Shown here: one piece after another, positions 39,452 to 48,181 of the stretch
How the letters are laid out: each line of letters opens with the position of its first letter
How positions within the stretch are numbered: position 1 is the first letter of the stretch
Origin: CALBPI01 sp942491885
Lineage (GTDB): Bacteria > Pseudomonadota > Gammaproteobacteria > Steroidobacterales > Woeseiaceae
DNA: 64,000 nucleotides
NCBI GenBank assembly: GCA_942491885.1
Contig: CALOCQ010000002.1
Coordinates: 620,001-684,000 of the forward strand
Direction of reading: 5' to 3'
The notes under the pieces: generated by a model
What the model was told of the DNA's origin: nothing
The model's input: only the letters and a program-made list of their open reading frames with translations
The model's database searches: none
Translations under genes and position numbers: made by a program

Positions 39452-40537
39452 CTAATCGGCGCTGCGCACGCAGTTCCGTCCGGCAGACTTCGCCGAATAC
39501 ATGGCCAGATCGGCCATCTTCAATAGTCGCTCGCCGATCGACTTGTCGTCTCCCTCGGCCTGCGCAGGCACCATACTCGCGACTCCGATCGATACCGTTA
39601 CATCGATAGGCTTGGCATCGGGTACCGGGATCGGACTTGCTGACACCGCAGCGAGGATTCTCCCCGCAAGACGCTCGGCATCGAGCTGCGAGGTCGACGG
39701 CAGCAGGATCACAAACTCCTCGCCGCCGTAGCGTGCCGCGACATCGCTGCTGCGCACCTGCGCGTCAATGCGGTGCGCGCACTCGGCGAGCACAAGATCA
39801 CCGGCATGGTGGCCAAAGTTGTCGTTAACCGCTTTGAAATGGTCGATATCAATAAACAGACAACTGAGCGGCGCCTCCTGGCGGCGCCCGCGCGACAATT
39901 CCTCTGCGAGGCGCACTTGCAGATAACGCCGGTTGTGCCAGCCGGTCAGGACATCTGTAAAACCACTGCGCAGGAGGCGCGCGCGGTTGACCGTATTCTC
40001 CAGCGCGAATGAAGCGATGACGCCGAGATGGGCAAGAAAATCACTACCGAGCGCGCGGCTGTAGCGCTGCGGGTCGTTGCTGGCGAGATTCAGACTACCG
40101 ATCAAGCGCCCCTGTCGACGCAGACCAATCATGGCAATAGTCGCGTAACTGTCGCGGCCGAAAATCAGTTGGTGGTCGGCGGCGCGATAGCGTCCGAGCC
40201 AGGGCCGGTGCAGGCTCGCATACTGCGGCGCCAGCCCCGCCAGCGAGTCAAAAAAACGGATGTTTTTCGGCATGCGATTACCGCCGCCTTCAGCGATGAG
40301 CAAATGACGAATCTCGTGGTCGGGGTCACACATGACGAGCGTGACTTTTTCCACGCCGTAGCTATCCATCAGGCCGCCGGTCAGGCGCTGAAACAACTCC
40401 ATCAGATTTGACGCGGTCAGTATGTCGAGCTCACGCTGCTGGGACTTGCGCAGCAGGGTCTCGTTGGTGCGCGCCTCCTCTTTCATTGCACGCATCTGTG
40501 CGCGCAACTGTCGCGTTTCGCTAACGCTATCAGCCAT
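39452..40537 (-). CDS. Diguanylate cyclase with N-terminal DUF484/GAF-like domain
   Basis: A 361-aa soluble protein: a coiled-coil start (about 5-40), a GAF-like DUF484 sensor (45-195) and a GGDEF domain (205-358). The active site is GGEEF at 271-275, and the inhibitory I-site RxxD is present (R262-D265), so it should make c-di-GMP with product feedback. No membrane segment is visible, so the signal is cytoplasmic. It follows the Fur-box region of fbpA and ends just short of it. A link with the Chp pilus system in this window is possible but not shown. Confidence 0.92.
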   Translation of the reverse strand: MADSVSETRQLRAQMRAMKEEARTNETLLRKSQQRELDILTASNLMELFQRLTGGLMDSYGVEKVTLVMCDPDHEIRHLLIAEGGGNRMPKNIRFFDSLAGLAPQYASLHRPWLGRYRAADHQLIFGRDSYATIAMIGLRRQGRLIGSLNLASNDPQRYSRALGSDFLAHLGVIASFALENTVNRARLLRSGFTDVLTGWHNRRYLQVRLAEELSRGRRQEAPLSCLFIDIDHFKAVNDNFGHHAGDLVLAECAHRIDAQVRSSDVAARYGGEEFVILLPSTSQLDAERLAGRILAAVSASPIPVPDAKPIDVTVSIGVASMVPAQAEGDDKSIGERLLKMADLAMYSAKSAGRNCVRSAD

Positions 40538-40724
40538 ATGCCCGCAACGCCCGCGCTGAAGCTGTGTACTTGAACATCATCGTTAGCGAAAACATCCCGG
40601 TTGGCCGCTACCTGTCGTTCGAATGTCTCATAATTGCCCGCCGTTGTCGCTGGGCAGATGCCCGAAAAACGCGAACCCGTCACCCGGCGGTCTTTGACCA
40701 CCACCGGGCGACAGACTCAAGCGC

Positions 40725-41156
40725 TTAGTGATCAAGCAGTTCGTCAATCAAACTCAGTGCAACTGCACCGACAATGATCGACTCCAGCGCCCCGTGGTAG
40801 GCATAGCCGTTGTGGTAGTGACGATCCCTGACCCGGCAATGATGGCCGCGCGCATGGTAGTAGCGGCGCACATCGTGGCGGTGATTGCGGTAGCCGTACT
40901 TGCGATCGCGATAGTGACGCGACGCATGACGTTTACCGCGATGGCCGTAGTCGCGCGACGCCTTGCGATGTGCGCGATAGTGGACGGGTTTGCGGTCGCG
41001 ATAGTATTTATGTTGCTTGCGGTCATAATGTCGGTCGGCATGACGCTCGATTCGGTCGTATCGATACTCACCGCGTTTTTTGTCGCCCGCAAGCGCATCG
41101 GCACTCGTGGCGAACATAAGGCCGGCAACGGCCAGGGTCATAATGGTACTTCTCAT
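40725..41156 (-). CDS. Secreted basic protein rich in His, Tyr, Arg
   Basis: A 143-aa exported protein. AAGGAG lies 7 bases before the ATG at 41156, and a signal peptide (about 1-22, ending ADALA) follows. The mature part to about residue 120 is dominated by His, Tyr, Arg, Lys and Asp in loose repeats such as HYRDRKYGYRNHRHD. It ends in a short hydrophobic stretch (ALESIIVGAVALSL) and an acidic tail. No family is recognised with confidence. The composition suggests metal, haem or polyanion binding in the periplasm. The gene stands alone between the cyclase and the transferase genes. Confidence 0.72.
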   Translation of the reverse strand: MRSTIMTLAVAGLMFATSADALAGDKKRGEYRYDRIERHADRHYDRKQHKYYRDRKPVHYRAHRKASRDYGHRGKRHASRHYRDRKYGYRNHRHDVRRYYHARGHHCRVRDRHYHNGYAYHGALESIIVGAVALSLIDELLDH

Positions 41157-41302
41157 GATGGGACTCCTTGTGGGCTTAGCATCACGATTGCAGTGTGCCG
41201 TGGGCGGCATGAACCGAGACTGAACCATGTGGCGATGCGGCTGGCGCGGCGGGCCGGTGCATGCGAGCATCGCTACTCCTGCCCGCATTAAGTCACCCGT
41301 CA

Positions 41303-42844
41303 ATGCCAAAAGTCGCCGTTGCCACAACTTCGCAGCTCGCCGCAGATGCTGCGCGCGATGTCATAGAGCAAGGCGGCAATGCCGTCGATGCCGCGATGGC
41401 GGCGTCGCTGCTCAGCATGAACACGGAACCCGGCGTTTGCGCGCTGGCCGGCGGTTGTTTCATTACGATCTGGGCTGCGGGCCAGGCGCCCGTGACGATC
41501 GATGGTTATGTCGCCGTGCCCGGCATCGACAGCAATCAGTCTGCCGCCGCTGACGCGGCCGTCGATGTGCACATGGCTTACGGTGGCGGCATCACGACGA
41601 CGGTCGGGCCGGCCAGCGTCGCCGTGCCGGGCAGTGTGGCCGCGGTCGCGCGGGCAATGGATACGTTCGGTCGGTTGTCGCTCGGCGATGTCCTCGCGCC
41701 TTCCATTCGTGCGGCGCGCGACGGCTTCCCGCTATCGCAGGCAAGTCATCACTATCTGAACTACTCCGGCAAATCTGTCTTCGGCCGTGATCCGGTATCC
41801 AGACTCGCGTTGCACCCGGACGGCGAAACGCTGCTCGATGTCGGCGGCCGGGTCTTGCTGCCAGGTCTGGCCGACAGCTTGCAGTACATTGCCGACGAAG
41901 GCGCCGGCGCTTTTTACGAGGGCGAGCTCGCGCGCGCCATTAGCGATCACATAACCAGCCGCGGCGGCATATTAAGCCGCAAAGACCTGGCCGCCTACGA
42001 GGCAACCATCCGGCCGGCGCTGCAGGTTTCGCTTGGCGACTGGCGCATTGCGTTGAACCCACCTCCGGCGATCGGCGGCTCTATGCTCGGCGCACTGCTG
42101 CTTGGCATGCAGCCCGACCAATCACCCGTCGCACTGATGCGCGCCGCGTTGCAGTATCGTCGCGCCACGCTCGATCACTCCAGGTCCCTGACTGAAGACT
42201 GCACGCGCCTGCTCGTGCTCGCGCGCGAAGATGGCGCACTACTTGGCAACCGGATCAGCGGATCGACCGTGCACACCTCCGCGGTGGACAGCGACGGGCT
42301 GGCCTGCGCGATTACCGCATCGTCCGGCTATGGCAGCGGCGAAATGCCGAACGGCACGGGCCTCTGGCTGAATAATTGCCTCGGCGAACTGGAGCTCAAC
42401 CGGGCCGGTCTGGCAGCCGGGCCGGCCGGTGCGCGCCTGCCCTCGAACATGGCACCGACCGCGGCACGCAATGGCGACAACGTACTGGCGATCGGCTCAC
42501 CGGGTGCGGACCGGATTACCAGCGCTCTGGCACAAACAATGCGCTTGTTTATGCTCTGTGATCACAACCTGCAGGCGGCAATCGATGCCCCGCGCGTGCA
42601 CATCGATGTCGCGCTGGATGCGGACGCTGACGGCGGCAGGTTCGCCGAAACGTTGTGCAGCGAACCCGGCGCCGACACACACGGCGGCGAAGACTTGCCG
42701 CAGCGCGCGTTCGATACACCCAGCATGTATTTCGGCGGTGTAGGCGCCGCACTGCTGGCAACCGGCGACGACGGCGTGCCACAACTGCGCGCCGCTGCTG
42801 ATCCGCGTCGCACGGGCGCTGTCTGTGTTGCCGGTCGCGAATGA
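41303..42844 (+). CDS. Gamma-glutamyltransferase family protein
   Basis: An Ntn-hydrolase of 513 aa that matures by self-cleavage. GGNAVDAAMAASL is near the N-terminus and the autoprocessing site is kept as STVHTSAVD, with catalytic Thr at residue 322 from this start. The late oxyanion segment of GGT is recognisable as LPSNMAPT. There is no signal peptide, unlike classical periplasmic GGT, so it is likely cytoplasmic. The substrate may be glutathione or another gamma-glutamyl compound. The frame extends 14 codons upstream to 41261; neither start has a clear ribosome site. Confidence 0.85.
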   Translation: MPKVAVATTSQLAADAARDVIEQGGNAVDAAMAASLLSMNTEPGVCALAGGCFITIWAAGQAPVTIDGYVAVPGIDSNQSAAADAAVDVHMAYGGGITTTVGPASVAVPGSVAAVARAMDTFGRLSLGDVLAPSIRAARDGFPLSQASHHYLNYSGKSVFGRDPVSRLALHPDGETLLDVGGRVLLPGLADSLQYIADEGAGAFYEGELARAISDHITSRGGILSRKDLAAYEATIRPALQVSLGDWRIALNPPPAIGGSMLGALLLGMQPDQSPVALMRAALQYRRATLDHSRSLTEDCTRLLVLAREDGALLGNRISGSTVHTSAVDSDGLACAITASSGYGSGEMPNGTGLWLNNCLGELELNRAGLAAGPAGARLPSNMAPTAARNGDNVLAIGSPGADRITSALAQTMRLFMLCDHNLQAAIDAPRVHIDVALDADADGGRFAETLCSEPGADTHGGEDLPQRAFDTPSMYFGGVGAALLATGDDGVPQLRAAADPRRTGAVCVAGRE

Positions 42845-42914
42845 CAGCGTCATCCGCTGTGCGATAATCGACGAACACGATAACAACAGATAAACACTCA
42901 GCAGGTACACCGAC

Positions 42915-43577
42915 GTGACTGAAAACGTAGCAGCAGACTTCCTGCCGGCAACACTACCGGCCAATCCGATGGTTCTGGTCGAGCAGTGGCTGGCCGACGC
43001 ACGTGCGGCGCGCGATCAACCCAACAGTAATGCGATGACCCTGGCAACCATTGGCGTTGACGGGCAACCGGCCGCACGCGTCGTGTTGTGCAAAGGCTTC
43101 GACCCGGACACCGGAGTGATCGACTTCTACACCAACTACCAGTCGCGAAAAGGCCGTGACATAGATAACAACCCGCGCGTCGCGGTGGTTTTTCACTGGG
43201 ATCATCAGGGCCGCCAGGTACGAATCGAAGGGCATGCCGTGCGCGCCAGCGCGGCGCAAAGTGACGCCTACTTCGCGTCACGCCCGCGCAACAGTCAGAT
43301 CGGCGCGTGGGCCAGTGAACAAAGCGAGCCTGTGGCTAGTCGTGAGGCGATGGTGGCTCAATTCGAAGCACGCAGTCAGGCGCTCGACAAGGACCCTGCC
43401 GCAACGATTCCACGACCTCCGCATTGGGGCGGCTACATGATCTGGCCACGCGCCTGCGAACTCTGGGTCGAAGGCGCCGGGCGCGTGCATGACCGTGCGC
43501 GCTTCGAGCGCGACATGGCTATTGATGGCGATGAAATCACGGCCGGCGCATGGCGCGCCAGTCGACTGCAGCCGTGA
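42915..43577 (+). CDS. pdxH: Pyridoxamine 5'-phosphate oxidase
   Basis: A 220-aa FMN enzyme that makes pyridoxal phosphate from PNP or PMP. The order of motifs is typical: NAMTLATIGVDGQPAARVVL near 36-55, the FMN-binding YTNYQSRKGRD segment, RPRNSQIGAWAS near 117-128, and the C-terminal dimer segment ending WRASRLQP. The start is GTG after AGCAGG. It overlaps the next gene, encoding a CPXCG protein, by four bases as GTGA. Confidence 0.95.
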   Translation: MTENVAADFLPATLPANPMVLVEQWLADARAARDQPNSNAMTLATIGVDGQPAARVVLCKGFDPDTGVIDFYTNYQSRKGRDIDNNPRVAVVFHWDHQGRQVRIEGHAVRASAAQSDAYFASRPRNSQIGAWASEQSEPVASREAMVAQFEARSQALDKDPAATIPRPPHWGGYMIWPRACELWVEGAGRVHDRARFERDMAIDGDEITAGAWRASRLQP

Positions 43578-43765
43578 CCGAGCCGCTGCAAGAACAATCG
43601 ATTGACTGCCCGTTCTGCGGGGAGTCAATCGACATCATTATCGACCTGTCAGCCGGCGGGCAAAGCTACATCGAAGACTGCCAGGTCTGCTGCCAGCCGA
43701 TGCAAGTGACGTTTGGCGTCAGCAATGACGAACTCGACTACGTTGCCGTCGACCGCTCTGATTAA
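43574..43765 (+). CDS. CPXCG-motif cysteine-rich small protein
   Basis: A protein of 63 aa from the GTG at 43574, which overlaps the pdxH stop. Two cysteine pairs, CPFCGE and CQVCC, look like a zinc ribbon. The family is widespread in gammaproteobacteria and its function is unknown. An upstream ATG at 43550 would give 71 aa but lies inside pdxH. Confidence 0.82.
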   Translation: MTEPLQEQSIDCPFCGESIDIIIDLSAGGQSYIEDCQVCCQPMQVTFGVSNDELDYVAVDRSD

Positions 43766-43775
43766 CCTGAACCGT

Positions 43776-45695
43776 ATGCGTCGTCTGCTAACCTGCTGCG
43801 CGGCTGTGCTACTCATAAACGTTGCCAGCGCGGCAGAGTTGATGGTCACCGAGGCGACCCGGCTCAGCTTCGACCACTACGCGGGCGACGGGCGCAGCGT
43901 TGTGTCATTGATGGAGCGACTGTGGTGGTTACCGGCGGGTGGCGGCACCGCAACGCCGATGACGCCGGTTGGCTTGCGTCTGGAAAAACCACGCTTCTCC
44001 CCCGATGGCAAAATCATTATCGCCGAGGGTGGCTGGCGCACCGACCGCATGCATTTGTGGCGGATCAACGCTACCGGCGACGAACAACCGGTGCGCCTGA
44101 TGGGCGGCGGCTGGCGCGACCACAGCGCCTCCTGGCATCCCGATGGCACTCGCCTCCTGTTCGTCTCCAACCGCAGTGGCACCGAAGACATCTGGGAATA
44201 TGACCTGCAGGGTCAATCGGCCCGCCGCCTGACACTACAGCGGGGTCGGGAGTACGACGCGCAATACGCCGGCAACGGCTCCATCGTTTACGTTCGCGAG
44301 CACAACAGCCGCTTCGAGATCTGCGTGCTCGGTGGTGATGGCCGGACGCGTGTCTTGCTGAGCTCCGCGAACCCACTGTATGCGCCGGTGGTGCGCCGCA
44401 ATGGCATTCTGATCACTTATCTCGAGCGTCAGGACGACGGGCACAACGTATTAAAGATGCTGCTGCCGGTTCAGGAAATGCTCAGCAAGACGCTGCTCGA
44501 TGACGGCGATATCGGCAATCACCCCGTGGTGTGGACCAACCGTGATAACTACCTGCTGGTTCGAAACGGACGGATTGAACGACGCGAGCTGGCAGGCCGC
44601 GGTTTCGGGCCGCTGGCTTTTACCGCCTGGCTGAGTGTTACGCCGGCGAGTCAGGCGACAACGCCGGACGTCACGCCTGCCGAGATTGCGCCAACCCCGA
44701 ATACCGGCAATGCTGGTCGCGGTTTCGTGCTGCGGGCAAGTCGCTTGTTCGACACGGCGACGCTCGGCTACCGACTCAACCACGACATCCTGATCGAAGA
44801 CGGCAGCATTGCGGCCGTGGTCGCACGACGTCATTGGCCGAAGCACCAGATTATCGACATGGGTGACGCGACGTTGCTGCCGGGGCTGATCGATATCGAC
44901 GCGCGGGCGAATGATTTCAGCGATACGCAACATGCCCGGCGCGTGCTTGCCGCGGGCGTTACCTCGGTCGCCTATGCGCAACGCAATGCCTCCGGCGAGC
45001 CGATTGCAGCATTGCCGGCACCGGGGCCACGTGTGTTCGCACTCGGCCCCACGGTCGACGCGCGCGGCGTGGTCGACAGTCGCGAGCGCATCGCTTTGCT
45101 GCAAAACGCGCGCGCCAAAGGCATACCGTCGATCACCGATACCCTGCTCCCCGACCTGATGTACGGGCCGCAGATGCTGGCCGGGGGCAGTTGGCCGCAG
45201 GCATCATCGGCTTCGCCGGTCTACTCTGATTTGCGTGGCCTGTTGGAGAAATCCGGAGTGCGCGTCATGTCCGGCAACGCGATCGCCAGCGGCTGGACTG
45301 CGGCCGACTGGAACCGGGTCGGCAACTCGCGCTGGGGTTCGATGAACGCATCAGCAGCGGGGCCGGTCGTCACCGCGGCTGGCGGCAATCGACCTGCCTT
45401 GGCGACTAGCGCCTTGTCATTGCCAGGCGCATTGTCACTGACCGGCAAACTGATCTCGATGCGGCGCACTGGCGCGTCTGCAAACGCGACATTGGCCGGC
45501 GCCACGGTGCGCGCTGCCGATATTCTTGGTCGCCCTGATCTCGGACGACTGCAGGTCGGCGCGCTCGCCGATATTGTTGTCGTAGCGGGCGACCCACTCG
45601 ACGACATTGGCGCGCTGCTGGACACCGTCGCCATCGTGAGTCGCGGGCAATTTCACAGCGTCGCCGGACTACTGGAAGACACCACCATGCGTTAG
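43776..45695 (+). CDS. TolB-like propeller fused to a degenerate amidohydrolase
   Basis: A 639-aa exported protein from the ATG at 43776, chosen because it opens a signal peptide (1-19). Residues about 30-290 form TolB-like beta-propeller blades (PRFSPDGKIII, ASWHPDGTRLLFVSNRSG). From about 325 an amidohydrolase domain follows, starting with a composite N-terminal sheet, then LLPGLIDIDARAND and a C-terminal ADIVVVAGDPLDD strand. Active amidohydrolases have HxH after PGLID, but here the residues are D-A-R, and later metal-binding His residues are also not evident. It is probably a non-catalytic or altered enzyme. Confidence 0.85.
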   Translation: MRRLLTCCAAVLLINVASAAELMVTEATRLSFDHYAGDGRSVVSLMERLWWLPAGGGTATPMTPVGLRLEKPRFSPDGKIIIAEGGWRTDRMHLWRINATGDEQPVRLMGGGWRDHSASWHPDGTRLLFVSNRSGTEDIWEYDLQGQSARRLTLQRGREYDAQYAGNGSIVYVREHNSRFEICVLGGDGRTRVLLSSANPLYAPVVRRNGILITYLERQDDGHNVLKMLLPVQEMLSKTLLDDGDIGNHPVVWTNRDNYLLVRNGRIERRELAGRGFGPLAFTAWLSVTPASQATTPDVTPAEIAPTPNTGNAGRGFVLRASRLFDTATLGYRLNHDILIEDGSIAAVVARRHWPKHQIIDMGDATLLPGLIDIDARANDFSDTQHARRVLAAGVTSVAYAQRNASGEPIAALPAPGPRVFALGPTVDARGVVDSRERIALLQNARAKGIPSITDTLLPDLMYGPQMLAGGSWPQASSASPVYSDLRGLLEKSGVRVMSGNAIASGWTAADWNRVGNSRWGSMNASAAGPVVTAAGGNRPALATSALSLPGALSLTGKLISMRRTGASANATLAGATVRAADILGRPDLGRLQVGALADIVVVAGDPLDDIGALLDTVAIVSRGQFHSVAGLLEDTTMR

Positions 45696-45714
45696 CCGAA
45701 AACGCTCCGTTCAA

Positions 45715-45731
45715 CGTCGGAATTCTTTACA
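45715..45731 (+). promoter_or_regulatory. Putative activator site upstream of the sigma-54 small RNA
   Basis: CGTCGGAATTCTTTACA, 14 of 17 identical to the element upstream of the PEP-CTERM gene at 15410-15426. It lies 74 bp upstream of the sigma-54 promoter, 12 bp closer than in the other copy, about one helical turn. An additional inverted repeat, GTGAT-CGAA-ATCAC, lies at 45749-45762 and may be a second protein site. Confidence 0.6.
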
Positions 45732-45805
45732 AACCGCACACCACAGGCGTGATCGAAATCACCTTTCCGAATCCAACCCATTGTTTATTATATGGTTCTC
45801 GCTCT

Positions 45806-45821
45806 TGGCACAAAGGTTGCT
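45806..45821 (+). promoter_or_regulatory. Sigma-54 (-24/-12) promoter
   Basis: TGGCACAAAGGTTGCT, preceded by T and followed by TTT, matches the TGGCACG-N4-TTGCW consensus at all but one fixed position, with GG (45807-45808) and GC (45819-45820) correctly spaced. Predicted transcript start is near 45832. Confidence 0.88.
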
Positions 45822-45831
45822 TTTACCCCTA

Positions 45832-46026
45832 TGCCCAAGCAACGACGGTGCTGCACGTTACAAAAAGCCAGGGGGGTTGTTGTCACAAAGCTTCATACCT
45901 GCGGGCAACAATAAGATGCGCAAAATAACAGCCGGCTGAACATCGGTCAGGCCAAAACGCAGAATCACCGTCGAATAATAATAATAAAAACTCAAGAACC
46001 CCGGTCTCGGCCGGGGTTAATTTTTT
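45832..46026 (+). ncRNA. Candidate sigma-54-dependent small RNA
   Basis: About 195 nt between the sigma-54 promoter and a strong intrinsic terminator, in a gap of 367 bases without a protein gene. The RNA contains A-A-N triplet runs that fit the distal-face Hfq motif: AACAATAAG (45907-45915), AATAAC (45924-45929) and six consecutive triplets at 45974-45991. A 6-bp stem TTGTTG/CAACAA can form near the middle. A 27-codon frame from the ATG at 45831 has no ribosome site and no recognisable similarity. The design recalls the CrcZ/CrcY group of Pseudomonas (sigma-54 promoter, A-rich Hfq motifs), but there is no clear sequence match. Confidence 0.68.
45997..46026 (+). terminator. Intrinsic terminator of the small RNA
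   Basis: An 8-bp perfect stem AACCCCGG/CCGGGGTT with loop TCTCGG, followed by AA and six T. It ends 36 bases before the ABC ATPase start, so the sigma-54 transcript is not simply a leader of that gene unless read-through occurs. Confidence 0.93.
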
Positions 46027-46062
46027 GTGGACGGCGTGCGCGACAGTCCGCGCTGCTAAGCT

Positions 46063-46863
46063 ATGCGCATGCAGCCTCAACCGCACACTCCGACGCCAGC
46101 CATCGATGCCCATGGCCTCAGTATCGACGCGGGCGGCAAACGCCTGGTGGACGCGCTTGATTTTTCATTGGCGCCCGGCGACTGGCTCGCAATACTCGGG
46201 CGCAATGGCGTCGGCAAGACACTGACGTTGGAAACGTTATGCGGCCTGCGTGCACCCGCGACCGGCAAGGTTACGGTATGCGGCAGCCCGATTGAGCAGC
46301 AGCCCGCACGCCAGCTGGCGCAGAAGATCACCCTCGTCACGCAACACCAGAACGACGCATTCGCGACCAGTGTTATAGAGAACGTCCTGCTGGGGCGCTA
46401 CCCGCATCTCGGTCTGTGGCAGCGGGAAAACGCCGCCGACCGCGAGGCTGCCTTGCAATCCTTAGCCGAAGTGGCACTCGCTGATTTCGCCGACCGCGAC
46501 GTGACGACACTATCCGGCGGCGAGCGCCAGCGCGCCGCAATCGCGCAATGCCTGACCCAGAACACGCCGGTAATAATGCTGGACGAACCGCTCAGCCATC
46601 TCGACCCGTCGCATGCCGGCATGGTTGTAAAGCTACTGGCAAAACGCGCCGAGCAGGGAAATACAGTCATCAGCAGCCTGCATGACATCAACATTGCGGC
46701 ACGCTGGGCAAGCCATACATTGATGCTGTTCGGCGATGGGCGGTGGCGCTTTGGCAAAACGACAGAAACGCTCGACGCCGAAGCGCTTAGCGCGCTTTAC
46801 GACGCCCCGGTGCTCGCACTGAAGGACGGCGACAAGACCTTTTTTGTTGCGGATACCGCTTAG
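46063..46863 (+). CDS. ABC transporter ATP-binding protein (BtuD/FecE-like)
   Basis: A 266-aa ATPase with Walker A GRNGVGKT, Q-loop in LVTQHQND, signature LSGGERQRAAIAQ and Walker B VIMLDEPLSHLD, of the family that serves FecCD-type permeases. The nearest fitting permease is 11 kb away at 34.7 kb, and BtuF is at 50.6 kb, so it probably energises cobalamin import. Two ATG codons (46063 and 46069) are possible starts; neither has a strong ribosome site. It converges with the phosphatase-family gene. Confidence 0.87.
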   Translation: MRMQPQPHTPTPAIDAHGLSIDAGGKRLVDALDFSLAPGDWLAILGRNGVGKTLTLETLCGLRAPATGKVTVCGSPIEQQPARQLAQKITLVTQHQNDAFATSVIENVLLGRYPHLGLWQRENAADREAALQSLAEVALADFADRDVTTLSGGERQRAAIAQCLTQNTPVIMLDEPLSHLDPSHAGMVVKLLAKRAEQGNTVISSLHDINIAARWASHTLMLFGDGRWRFGKTTETLDAEALSALYDAPVLALKDGDKTFFVADTA

Positions 46864-46911
46864 CCGTCACATTGCTGCAAAGACGTCAGAAACCGGTGGA
46901 CGTGATGCTGG

Positions 46912-47700
46912 TCAAGCCGCAGGCATGGCCGGATGCAGCATGCCGGCAATTCGCTCATACATGGCCGGGTTGCCGGCGAGTGCGCTGCGCATGCCTAACG
47001 AGGGACGCGCACCGTCGAGATCGGTAAATACGCCGCCCGCTTCGTTCACAATGACGGACAGCGCCGCGACATCCAGAATATTGACGTCCGACTCTATGAC
47101 CGCATCGATCTTGCCGGCCGCCAACAAATGATAGTGCAAGAAGTCGCCATAGCCGCGGATTCGTCCGCAGCGCGACACGATACGTCCGAGGTCCTGCCAG
47201 GCCGGACTATCGGCGAGCGTATGCACGTTGCCCAATGACACCGCGGCCTCTTCAAGCACATCAATGTCACTAACGCGCAATTGCTGGTCGTCCATCCACG
47301 CGCCGCCGTCCTGCTCGGCGTAGATCAGCTCGCCGTAAACCGGTGCGCTGGAAACACCGAGAATCAATTCGCCGCGGTGCATCAATGCAATCTGCGTTGA
47401 AAAAAACGGGTAGCGCCGCACGAACGCCTTGGTACCGTCGATCGGATCGACCAACCAGAGATAATCAGCATCCTCACCGACACGTCCGCCCTCCTCACCA
47501 TAGAAGTCATGGTCCGGAAAGTTGCTACGAATAACCGCGGCAATTGCCTCCTCGGCGCGAATATCCACCTCGGTCACGGGCGTCGAATCCGCTTTTGTCT
47601 GAACCTTAAAATCGCCACGGTAGCCGCTGCGGATAATCTCCGCGGCGCGATTCGCGGCCTCGATCGCAACGTTCAGGAAATCGCTACGGGAAGACGGCAT
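46912..47700 (-). CDS. Inositol-monophosphatase-family phosphatase
   Basis: A 262-aa Mg-dependent phosphatase. The metal-binding motifs are present: GEEGG near 68-72, DPIDGTKAF near 85-93 and LDVAAL near 210-215. The missing Trp of the usual WDVAA motif and the TKAFVRRYPFFSTQIAL segment bring it closer to histidinol-phosphatase-like (HisN) members than to SuhB. The substrate cannot be settled by eye. It is divergent from the cobalamin riboswitch-btuB unit and may be unrelated to it. Confidence 0.85.
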   Translation of the reverse strand: MPSSRSDFLNVAIEAANRAAEIIRSGYRGDFKVQTKADSTPVTEVDIRAEEAIAAVIRSNFPDHDFYGEEGGRVGEDADYLWLVDPIDGTKAFVRRYPFFSTQIALMHRGELILGVSSAPVYGELIYAEQDGGAWMDDQQLRVSDIDVLEEAAVSLGNVHTLADSPAWQDLGRIVSRCGRIRGYGDFLHYHLLAAGKIDAVIESDVNILDVAALSVIVNEAGGVFTDLDGARPSLGMRSALAGNPAMYERIAGMLHPAMPAA

Positions 47701-47827
47701 AACTCACCTCAATACTTGCAACGTGTTTGCGCGACCGGCAGCTGTCGCGCGGCTCAGTCTAACGCATGACCGTGATGTTCGTTGGCATGTCGCCGACCCT
47801 GCTTGACAGTGAGAACCTACAAACTCT

Positions 47828-48044
47828 AAAGTCACCGGGCTTTTGGTGAATCTGCGCAGCAGCGCGGATGAACGGGAAGCCGGTGAATGCCACGGCATGA
47901 TTCCGGCACTGCCCCCGCAACGGTGATCGAGCCAAAGCAGCAACAGGGTGATCTCCCGATGACCCAGCCACTTCGCAATGTATGCGGGGGAAGGCGTTGT
48001 CTGCGAAGCGTGATGCTTCACTCGTCAGTCCGGAGACCGGCCAA
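47828..48044 (+). promoter_or_regulatory. Cobalamin riboswitch (btuB leader)
   Basis: About 215 nt with the conserved AdoCbl aptamer blocks in order: GGTGAAT, GAACGGGAAGCCGGTGAATG, GCACTGCCCCCGCAACGGT, GGGGGAAGG and the 3' block GTCAGTCCGGAGACCGGCC. It lies about 140 bases before btuB; the stretch between can serve as the expression platform. Binding of adenosylcobalamin would lower btuB expression and, with it, that of the following adenosyltransferase. Confidence 0.93.
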
Positions 48045-48181
48045 CAGCAATTATGCCGAGGGCGCGGTGGGCGTCGCTACAGGTTGCCGGTTGCTATCAA
48101 GTCGCTCGCTACCTCGTTCCCCCACCGGCCACGGCGCCATCAATGCGTCACGATACGGGCGGGTATCGGAAGGGGATTTGA

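Noticed and set aside
40538..40724. Possible c-di-GMP riboswitch upstream of the diguanylate cyclase
   Set aside because: The gap has a GC-rich hairpin but none of the conserved GEMM aptamer blocks.
45831..45914. A 27-codon frame in the small RNA region
   Set aside because: No ribosome site; its ATG coincides with the predicted transcript start; no recognisable similarity. Kept only as an alternative to test.
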